In this document: piece after piece, positions 1 to 4,301 of the stretch
How positions within the stretch are numbered: position 1 is the first letter of the stretch
How the letters are laid out: the number at the start of each line of letters is the position of its first letter
Assembly (NCBI GenBank): GCA_012799845.1
Contig: JAAZKL010000246.1
Location: 1-7,503 of the forward strand
Length of the DNA stretch: 7,503 bases
Reading direction: 5' to 3'
DNA from: Clostridiaceae bacterium
GTDB taxonomy: Bacteria > Bacillota > Clostridia > Acetivibrionales > DTU013
Made by a program: the position numbers and the translations under genes
Notes under the pieces: generated by a model
Told to the model about the DNA's origin: nothing
Databases searched by the model: none
Seen by the model: the letters and a program-made list of their open reading frames with translations, nothing else

Positions 1-4
1 AGTA

Positions 5-59
5 CAATATACCAGTTCAATCTTCCAGTCAATATATCGGTTCAGTAAATCCTGTCAAT
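5..59. repeat. Degenerate tandem repeat of about 25 bp at the window edge
   Basis: Two adjacent units (5-29 and 30-55) both open with CAATATA and share the core GTTCA and a TCC-A/T-GT ending. The first 15 bases agree at 13 positions. A third unit may begin with CAAT at 56-59. The units lie just downstream of the lplA stop codon (lplA reads leftward), so they fall in its 3' flank. The window begins inside or just before the array, so its full size is unknown. No protein reading is suggested. Two units is thin evidence for a true repeat family. Confidence 0.4.
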
Positions 60-72
60 GCGTCCGATCACA

Positions 73-1083
73 TCAGAAGCCTTTGCTGCTCAGCCAGCCC
101 GCCAGGTCCTCCGCCATTGTCTTCACATCGTCCGGCTCTTCCGAGTCCGCCTCGAGGATCTGCCTTGCCAATTGCCCGGAGTCGTAACGCGAGCCTTTCA
201 GGATTTCCGTCAGGCTTGCGATATAAGCTGCATCCATTGCGTCGGAGTACACGACTGCCTCGCTTATGATGCCGTTTTGAAGCGTGAATCCTATCTCAAT
301 GCCTCCCCAGGGGAACCTGGTTTCATATGTAACATCAAAATCCGGGGCTTCTCCGTACCGCCATGCCCATGAGGAATATTTGCAATAGAGTTCCTCGAGG
401 GCATCCCTGCTCTCCCTGTCCTTCCTGACAGTTTCTTCGATTTCAGCCGTGCTGCCGTATTCCCTCCTGAACGTTTCGATAAGCGCATCCGCAACTGTAT
501 CGACCGAGAGCCCGGGTTTCAGTTCAGACAGGTTTACGACCCTTGACCTGACAGACTTGACGCCCTTTGATTTCATTTTTTCTTCGGATACCTGGAGGTA
601 TTTCGACATGCTGTCCAGATCGGTCGATACCAGGATAGTTCCGTGCTGATATGCGCCCTGTTTCCTGATGCAGAATGCATTGCCCGAGAATTTCCGCCCG
701 TCGGCGGTCAGGTCGTTCCTGCCGCTTTTCACGGCTTCTATGCCAAGGCTTCTCACAGCCGAGAGCACTGCCCCCAGCTGCCGCTCGGCGTCGTATACCT
801 CCCTGCCTGTCACAAACGTGTAATTGAGGTTCCCTGAATCATGGTATACCGCGCCTCCCCCGGACAGCCTTCTCGCAAGCTTCCCTCCGTTGCCCTCCAG
901 CAGATCGGTCCTGCATTCCCTCCAGGGATTCTGGTTCCTTCCGATAACTACAGTACTTTCATTCTGCCAGAGGTACAGTATGCACTGATCCGGCCGTACC
1001 CGTTCCAGCAGGTATTCTTCCACGGCAAGATTCCACCATGGGTCTTTCGAACATGTCCGTATTATCCGCGTATCATATGTCAT
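73..1083 (-). CDS. lplA: Lipoate-protein ligase A
   Basis: This 336-residue enzyme activates free lipoate with ATP to lipoyl-AMP and transfers the lipoyl group to a lysine on lipoyl domains of 2-oxoacid dehydrogenases or glycine cleavage H protein, in the cytoplasm. The family signature is clear. RRLSGGGAVYHD lies at residues 71-82 (lipoate/adenylate binding loop). GRNDLTADGRKFSGNAF lies at 121-137, and its Lys131 matches the catalytic lysine of the GRK motif. HGT follows at 147-149, then KGVKSVRSRVVNL at 173-185. The length matches two-domain LplA (E. coli LplA is 338 residues), so the C-terminal accessory domain (about 250-336) appears present and the enzyme should do both half reactions. 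The ATG at 1081-1083 is preceded by GGAGG (complement of 1091-1095) at 7-nt spacing. It is divergent from the downstream genes and separately controlled. No lipA or lipB is visible, which fits scavenging. The family call is firm; preference for octanoate versus lipoate is unknown. Confidence 0.94.
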   Translation of the reverse strand: MTYDTRIIRTCSKDPWWNLAVEEYLLERVRPDQCILYLWQNESTVVIGRNQNPWRECRTDLLEGNGGKLARRLSGGGAVYHDSGNLNYTFVTGREVYDAERQLGAVLSAVRSLGIEAVKSGRNDLTADGRKFSGNAFCIRKQGAYQHGTILVSTDLDSMSKYLQVSEEKMKSKGVKSVRSRVVNLSELKPGLSVDTVADALIETFRREYGSTAEIEETVRKDRESRDALEELYCKYSSWAWRYGEAPDFDVTYETRFPWGGIEIGFTLQNGIISEAVVYSDAMDAAYIASLTEILKGSRYDSGQLARQILEADSEEPDDVKTMAEDLAGWLSSKGF

Positions 1084-1097
1084 CTATGGCCCTCCGG

Positions 1098-1136
1098 GCT
1101 GGCACCGGCATTGTTGGCTGACCCGGTGCAGCTTTT
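1098..1136. promoter_or_regulatory. Hairpin abutting the lplA ribosome binding site
   Basis: GCACCGG (1102-1108) pairs perfectly with CCGGTGC (1123-1129). Three further outer pairs (1098-1100 with 1130-1132) follow after a one-base bulge at 1101, and the loop is 14 nt. In the lplA mRNA the 3' arm ends only two bases before the GGAGG site (complement of 1091-1095), so the folded leader would crowd the ribosome landing site. On the plus strand the same hairpin is followed by TTTT at 1133-1136, so it could instead stop rightward transcription, although no rightward gene precedes it. The pairing is visible directly; either role is inference. Confidence 0.45.
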
Positions 1137-1146
1137 GTGGTTATTT

Positions 1147-1203
1147 TGCACTGCGGCTGAAAGGTAATTCCGGTTAACAAAATATTCCTTTACGGGCAGT
1201 GCA
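1147..1203. other. Nested stem-loop (57 bp)
   Basis: The outer arms TGCACTGC (1147-1154) and GCAGTGCA (1196-1203) are perfect 8-bp complements. Inside, AAAGG plus AAT (1160-1168, one bulged T) pairs with ATTCCTTT (1184-1191) around a 15-nt loop. Two stacked stems with a small internal loop suggest an RNA structure rather than a chance palindrome. It lies either in the lplA leader (minus strand) or in an unannotated plus-strand RNA ending at the terminator-like hairpin at 1248-1269. It matches no riboswitch class I recognise. Confidence 0.35.
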
Positions 1204-1247
1204 TCGACGAGGCGCAAAACACGCCATCCGCCTTAAAATCAGCAATT

Positions 1248-1269
1248 GCCGCTTTCAGCGGCGCTTTTT
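1248..1269 (+). terminator. Orphan intrinsic terminator-like hairpin
   Basis: GCCGCT (1248-1253) and AGCGGC (1257-1262) form a 6-bp stem with a 3-nt loop, followed after GC by TTTTT (1265-1269). The T run occurs only on the plus strand, so it would end a rightward transcript. No rightward gene lies upstream in the window, so its source transcript is unknown. It may end a small RNA covering the nested stem-loop at 1147-1203 and a small GGCG/CGCC hairpin at 1211-1225. Confidence 0.45.
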
Positions 1270-1295
1270 GCAGCAGCGGTGATATATTTGCCTCG

Positions 1296-1317
1296 TTATA
1301 CTTGAAATTATACTTGA
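1296..1317. repeat. Direct repeat TTATACTTGA, twice at 12-bp period
   Basis: The 10-mer TTATACTTGA occurs exactly at 1296-1305 and again at 1308-1317, separated by two bases. Direct repeats about one helical turn apart are a common layout for cooperative regulator sites, and each copy contains a TATACT resembling a -10 element. No matching -35 element at proper spacing was found, so neither an operator nor a promoter is established. Confidence 0.35.
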
Positions 1318-1410
1318 CCTTCAACAGGAATTCAATTCATGTGTATACATTCGTTGTGCCCGACGCTGTAATGCCGGATGGGCTGATGTTGCGGCCTGCT
1401 AAGTAAGCAT

Positions 1411-1500
1411 ATACAACTGCTCTGTGTGATCGATCCAACAGCCTGCCGAATAAATGTATCCAACTGCCTGATGTGTGAGCGATCCAAATGCCAACTGTGT
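1411..1500. repeat. Four degenerate copies of a ~24-bp unit
   Basis: Units start at 1411, 1433, 1458 and 1482 (spacings 22, 25 and 24). Each opens with a variant of ATCCAACTGCC: ATACAACTGCT, ATCCAACAGCC, ATCCAACTGCC and ATCCAAATGCC. Units 1 and 3 continue with TGTGTGATCG and TGTGTGAGCG, and unit 4 ends CTGTGT. The copies have diverged by point changes and small indels. Without identical repeats and distinct spacers this is not a CRISPR array. The array lies about 100 bp upstream of the amphi-Trp gene, so it may be old slippage debris or clustered binding sites. Confidence 0.4.
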
Positions 1501-1534
1501 AAAAAATACGGCAGTCGGCTGCGTGAACTAATAT

Positions 1535-1564
1535 GTAACATAAACCATGCGTTACCAATATTAT
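1535..1564 (+). promoter_or_regulatory. Weak candidate promoter for the amphi-Trp gene
   Basis: GTAACA (1535-1540; 4 of 6 matches to TTGACA) is separated by 18 bp from TATTAT (1559-1564; 5 of 6 matches to TATAAT). A start near 1571 would leave a leader of about 28 nt before the ATG at 1599, which is sensible. The surrounding DNA is AT-rich, so chance matches are likely. A sporulation sigma factor could be used instead. Confidence 0.18.
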
Positions 1565-1598
1565 GTAAAAGAAATATTTAATTAAAGGAGTGCGTTCA

Positions 1599-1841
1599 AT
1601 GAGGTACCAGGAAGCATTTACAGGTTCAAAGGCAGAATTCGGCGATTTCCTCAAAAAGGCTGTTCCTGAACTGTTCGCAGGAAGGCTGACAGTCGAAGGG
1701 AAAGCAGTATCCATACCGTCGGACGTCGAGCTGGATTACAAGGTCAAATACGATGAAGACGCAGAGGGCGGATCCGTATCGATCAAGGTATCATGGGAGA
1801 ATCCGAATCTCGAACTCGAAATCGAAGAAGAGGAAGAATAA
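1599..1841 (+). CDS. Small acidic amphi-Trp domain protein
   Basis: This 80-residue protein begins at the ATG at 1599, preceded by AAAGGAG (1584-1590) at 8-nt spacing. An in-frame GTG at 1590 overlaps that site and is not the start. The body fits the amphi-Trp family of short bacterial and archaeal proteins: an N-terminal helix (EFGDFLKKAVPELFAG, 13-28), then alternating hydrophobic and charged strands (GRLTVEGKAVSIP, VELDYKVKY, SVSIKVSW) with the conserved Trp near the end (Trp66). It closes with an acidic tail of mainly Glu (71-80). There is no signal peptide or membrane segment, so it should be cytoplasmic. The biochemical role of the family is not established to my knowledge. It is transcribed toward the coat genes but is separated from them by a strong hairpin, so it is probably its own unit. 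Confidence 0.78.
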   Translation: MRYQEAFTGSKAEFGDFLKKAVPELFAGRLTVEGKAVSIPSDVELDYKVKYDEDAEGGSVSIKVSWENPNLELEIEEEEE

Positions 1842-1853
1842 ATGCCTTGACTA

Positions 1854-1886
1854 ATCAGGGGGAGCCGATCCCCCTGATGCAGTTTT
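1854..1886 (+). terminator. Terminator hairpin after the amphi-Trp gene
   Basis: ATCAGGGGG (1854-1862) pairs perfectly with CCCCCTGAT (1870-1878) around a 7-nt loop, starting 13 nt after the stop codon. The first T run (1883-1886) comes four bases after the stem, later than ideal, but more TTTT runs follow every 11 bp. The long GC stem makes a terminator the best reading. It separates the amphi-Trp gene from the coat cluster. Confidence 0.68.
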
Positions 1887-1941
1887 GATGCAGTTTTGAT
1901 GCAGTTTTGATGCTGTTTTGATGCAGTTTTGATGCTGTTTC
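1876..1941. repeat. Six tandem 11-bp units, GATGCAGTTTT type
   Basis: Units start at 1876, 1887, 1898, 1909, 1920 and 1931 with an exact 11-bp period. Units 1, 2, 3 and 5 read GATGCAGTTTT; units 4 and 6 have T for A at base 6, and unit 6 ends in C. The first unit overlaps the 3' arm of the terminator hairpin, so the array seems to have grown from the terminator tail. The period is not a multiple of three, so it does not encode a peptide repeat. TTTT (AAAA on the other strand) recurs near the helical repeat, a pattern known to bend DNA. Confidence 0.92.
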
Positions 1942-1971
1942 GTTATTACTTTATGTGGTTTTTACAGGCTT

Positions 1972-2010
1972 CGGTGCAGTTACAACTCGAACCTGCTGCA
2001 ATCTGCACCG
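1972..2010 (+). promoter_or_regulatory. Inverted repeat in the leader of the first cotS gene
   Basis: CGGTGCAG (1972-1979) is a perfect complement of CTGCACCG (2003-2010) across a 23-nt loop. It lies 22 bp before the ribosome binding site at 2033-2040. It could be an mRNA hairpin in the leader or an operator for a dimeric regulator. There is no T run, so it is not an intrinsic terminator, and no T-box or other riboswitch signature was recognised. Confidence 0.4.
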
Positions 2011-2032
2011 TTCCGACCAGTTTCCGTACAGA

Positions 2033-2040
2033 AAAGGAGG
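2033..2040 (+). promoter_or_regulatory. Ribosome binding site that fixes the first cotS start
   Basis: AAAGGAGG lies 8 nt before the ATG at 2049. The frame stays open upstream to 1929, but that 40-codon extension would run through the end of the 11-bp repeat array and the inverted repeat, and has no Shine-Dalgarno site. The ATG at 2049 is therefore chosen. Confidence 0.85.
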
Positions 2041-2048
2041 TCACAGCC

Positions 2049-3080
2049 ATGCCGCCGGAAGTGCATGAACCGCTGGAAGAGGTTTTGAAGCATTATCCTC
2101 TGACAGTTTTGGATATACGCAATGAGTCATACAAGGAAAAGAAGGGTGTGTGGTGGGTCAGGACGACATCAGGGATGAAGATCCTGAAAAAGATATCCAA
2201 CTCCGAGCAGACCCTGAGGTTCATCCTCGATGCAGTCAGGCACCTCAGGAACAACGGGGTGCTGCTGCCGGAAGTGAACAGGACTTCCGACGGAAGTGAA
2301 TATGTAAACATCGAAGGCACATGCTTCGTCCTCACGGATGCCGTGGAAGGAAAGAATCCGTCATACTCGTCGCCGGAAGAAATGGCGTTGATCGCTTCCA
2401 CGCTTGCGGATTTCCACCGGGCATCGGAAGGTTTCCGGCCCGCTGAGGGAACAAAGCCGAAGTATCATCTCGGGACATGGCCGGAGGTCTATTCAGAAAG
2501 GCTTGAGGATATGCGTTCCTATTATGACAGCCTGCTAATGAAAAGCAGCCTTGACGCCATCGAATCGGTCATCGCGAATGAGTTCCCGTACTACTATGAG
2601 CGCGGAAAACGGGCGATCGAAGGACTGAAGGGGAACGATTACATGAACTGGAGCCAGAAGGCTGAAAGCAAAGGCTCCCTGTGCCACCAGGATTTTGCCG
2701 CCGGCAATCTTCTGCTGACCGACGGGAAAAAGCTGTGCGTGATCGACACTGACTCCATCACCATAGACATAGCAGCAAGGGATATCAGGAAACTGCTGAA
2801 CAAAGTCATGAAGAAATCGGGCAAATGGAACGCTGAACTGGCTGCCGCCATATTACACAATTACCAGGCGAGAAACCCGCTTACGCCGTCCCAGTGGGAA
2901 GTAGTGAAGCTTGACCTTCTTTTCCCCCACCTGTTCCTGGGGGCGGTCAACAAGTATTTCTACAAGCGCGACAAAGAATGGTCGTATGAGAAGTATTTGA
3001 AGAGGATCAGGGAGATGGCGGCGTTTGAAAAAACAGCAGAGCCCGTGCTGGAGGATTTCGGCCGGATAGCGCCGATTTAG
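2049..3080 (+). CDS. CotS-family spore coat protein, kinase fold (first paralogue)
   Basis: This 343-residue protein is of the CotS/YutH/YsxE type, related to aminoglycoside phosphotransferases. An N-lobe with the stretch SGMKILKKI (41-49) offers the lysine expected for ATP binding. CHQDFAAGN at 212-220 supplies the catalytic Asp215 and metal-binding Asn220. IDTDS at 232-236 supplies the metal-binding acid (Asp233), followed by ARDIRKLL. The C-lobe has the DLLFPHLFLG segment typical of the family. The residues needed for phosphotransfer are therefore present, although the substrate of CotS-type proteins is unproven. In Bacillus, CotS is a spore coat component made late in the mother cell. There is no signal peptide or membrane helix. 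A 134-bp gap separates it from the next gene, its paralogue. No sporulation promoter could be assigned. The family call is strong; which CotS subgroup it belongs to is not resolved. Confidence 0.87.
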   Translation: MPPEVHEPLEEVLKHYPLTVLDIRNESYKEKKGVWWVRTTSGMKILKKISNSEQTLRFILDAVRHLRNNGVLLPEVNRTSDGSEYVNIEGTCFVLTDAVEGKNPSYSSPEEMALIASTLADFHRASEGFRPAEGTKPKYHLGTWPEVYSERLEDMRSYYDSLLMKSSLDAIESVIANEFPYYYERGKRAIEGLKGNDYMNWSQKAESKGSLCHQDFAAGNLLLTDGKKLCVIDTDSITIDIAARDIRKLLNKVMKKSGKWNAELAAAILHNYQARNPLTPSQWEVVKLDLLFPHLFLGAVNKYFYKRDKEWSYEKYLKRIREMAAFEKTAEPVLEDFGRIAPI

Positions 3081-3214
3081 GCCGGTCGATTTTGTCCGCA
3101 TGACTTATTGAACACGTTTCGGATGATGGCAGGTTGAAGAACACAAGCCCGGCTTAAGGAGCATATCGGCTCCGTTTGACCAGCAAGTTGAATTAAGGGA
3201 CCGGAGGTAGCAAA
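3081..3214 (+). other. Gap between the two cotS paralogues, with a small hairpin
   Basis: This gap of 134 bp contains AAGCC-C-GGCTT (3145-3155) and, just after, GGAGC/GCTCC (3158-3162 with 3169-3173, 6-nt loop) followed by GTTTG. The stems are short and lack a proper T run, so read-through into the second cotS gene is plausible. CATATCGG inside the second loop is only a loose match to a mother-cell -10 element (CATA type), and no partner -35 is evident. Whether the second cotS has its own promoter is undecided. Confidence 0.4.
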
Positions 3215-4300
3215 ATGGATATCGCAAATAATAGAGCTGAAACTGCAGGCAATCAATCGACTGCATGTGATCCGGCGATCGCAAATAACGTTCTGAAAGA
3301 ATACGGGATAGTTCCGGACAGTGTCTCCGTCATCCAGGGCGGGTCGATCAAAACAGTATGGAAGGTGTCGTCAGGGGGTGTGCCGTACTGCCTCAAACGG
3401 CTGAAACACACGATCGACAAGGCTCTGTTCTCCGTCAACGCCCAGGTCCATGTAAAGAACTCCGGCGGCCTTGTGCCCGGGGTTTACCCGAACATGCACG
3501 GGGAGCCGATCACACAATATAACGGCCAGTTGTTCGTCCTGTACGAATGGATCGCAGGGAAAGACCTGAATTTCAATGTTCCTGCCGATCTGCGCATGGC
3601 TGTCCGCGGTCTGGCCAAATTCCACCTGGCATCAAAGGGCTACCAGGCCGTCGAAGGGGCAAGGGTCTCCACAAAGCTCGGAAAATGGCCCGACCAGTAC
3701 ACTTCTATGAGCAGGAAGCTGACCGCATGGAAAGAGTTGGCAGAGGGCAGCTATCCAAGCCCAGCTCTTTCCGCATACCTGCAGCACGTCGACAGGATGC
3801 TCGCACTGGCGGACAAAGCTTTGGCGGCACTGGACGGGTCGGATTATAAAAAACTGACGGAGCAGGGCGGGACAAATGGGAGTAAAAAGCCATCTGACCA
3901 GGTATCCGACCGGATAGTTCTCTGCCACCAGGACTACGGCAAAGGAAATGCACTCGCCGTCGGCAGCAGCGTATATGTCCTTGACCTGGACGGAGTGACT
4001 TACGACCTTCCCGCCAGGGACCTGAGAAAAATCATCGGCAAAAACGCCGAAAGGCATAACCGTTGGTCTGCCGAAGCCATTTCGGAGATACTGGGCTGGT
4101 ACACTGAAATAAACCCGATGGGAGCAGAAGAAATGGAAGTTTTATATGCTGATCTCCTGTTCCCGCATTGGTTCTACGGCCTCGTTAAAAACCTGTTCCA
4201 GAACGGCAAAGCGCTCAAGGCGTCCGAAATAGAAAAAACCGCGCTGTTGGAATCATCCAAGGAAGAGGCTTTACGGCTTTGCTTCAAAAGGAGTGATTGA
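3215..4300 (+). CDS. CotS-family spore coat protein, kinase fold (second paralogue)
   Basis: This 361-residue protein starts at an ATG preceded by GGAGG (3203-3207) at 7-nt spacing. It has the same architecture as the upstream paralogue. CLKRLKHT in the N-lobe gives the candidate ATP-binding lysine. CHQDYGKGN at 237-245 gives Asp240 and Asn245, and LDLDG at 256-260 gives metal-binding Asp257, followed by ARDLRKIIG. The C-lobe carries DLLFPHWFYG, matching DLLFPHLFLG in the neighbour. A polar, low-complexity stretch (EQGGTNGSKKPSDQ) just before the catalytic loop looks like an insertion unique to this copy. The stop TGA at 4298-4300 is followed after one base by the start of the CotSA-like fusion gene, so the two are surely co-transcribed. 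This pairing mirrors the linkage of cotS and cotSA in Bacillus subtilis and makes this copy the better candidate for the functional CotS equivalent. Kinase activity is inferred. Confidence 0.88.
   Translation: MDIANNRAETAGNQSTACDPAIANNVLKEYGIVPDSVSVIQGGSIKTVWKVSSGGVPYCLKRLKHTIDKALFSVNAQVHVKNSGGLVPGVYPNMHGEPITQYNGQLFVLYEWIAGKDLNFNVPADLRMAVRGLAKFHLASKGYQAVEGARVSTKLGKWPDQYTSMSRKLTAWKELAEGSYPSPALSAYLQHVDRMLALADKALAALDGSDYKKLTEQGGTNGSKKPSDQVSDRIVLCHQDYGKGNALAVGSSVYVLDLDGVTYDLPARDLRKIIGKNAERHNRWSAEAISEILGWYTEINPMGAEEMEVLYADLLFPHWFYGLVKNLFQNGKALKASEIEKTALLESSKEEALRLCFKRSD
4286..4293 (+). promoter_or_regulatory. Ribosome binding site selecting a TTG start
   Basis: AAAAGGAG ends 8 nt before the TTG at 4302. 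The earlier in-frame GTG at 4293 begins on the last base of this site and cannot use it. A TTG start gives the N-terminus MKIALICTEKLP, which fits CotSA proteins beginning MKIALI. Confidence 0.8.
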
Positions 4301-4301
4301 C

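Larger units (their letters stand above)
1084..1598. other. Intergenic region between lplA and the amphi-Trp gene
   Basis: This stretch of 515 bases has no open frame with a credible start site and family match on either strand. The short minus-strand frames at 1332-1714 run into or through the amphi-Trp gene and look like noise. It holds a hairpin abutting the lplA ribosome binding site, a nested inverted repeat, an orphan terminator-like hairpin, a 10-bp direct repeat and a degenerate four-unit repeat, each listed separately. The right half is clearly more AT-rich than the flanking genes. Promoters for lplA (leftward) and the amphi-Trp gene (rightward) must lie here, but no near-consensus pair was found. 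Confidence 0.8.

Noticed and set aside
1314..1349. Promoter from TTGACC (1314-1319) with TATACA (1344-1349)
   Set aside because: The spacer is 24 bp, far from the 16-18 bp needed. TATACA is part of a short TGTATACA palindrome instead.
1411..1500. CRISPR array
   Set aside because: The units are degenerate, directly abutting and lack conserved repeats with unique spacers. No cas gene is nearby.
1337..1714. Minus-strand open frame of 125 codons over the intergenic region
   Set aside because: It runs through the degenerate repeat and antisense to the start of the amphi-Trp gene, and has no ribosome binding site or family resemblance.
1929..2048. 40-codon N-terminal extension of the first CotS protein, resembling a hydrophobic leader
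   Set aside because: It begins with TTG-ATG inside the 11-bp repeat array, crosses the inverted repeat and has no Shine-Dalgarno site. The ATG at 2049 has a near-perfect one.
3158..3173. Terminator between the two cotS genes
   Set aside because: It has only a 5-bp stem and no T run, so it is too weak to call.
4293..4301. GTG at 4293 as start of the fusion protein
   Set aside because: It overlaps the ribosome binding site itself, and family members start at MKIALI, matching the TTG at 4302.
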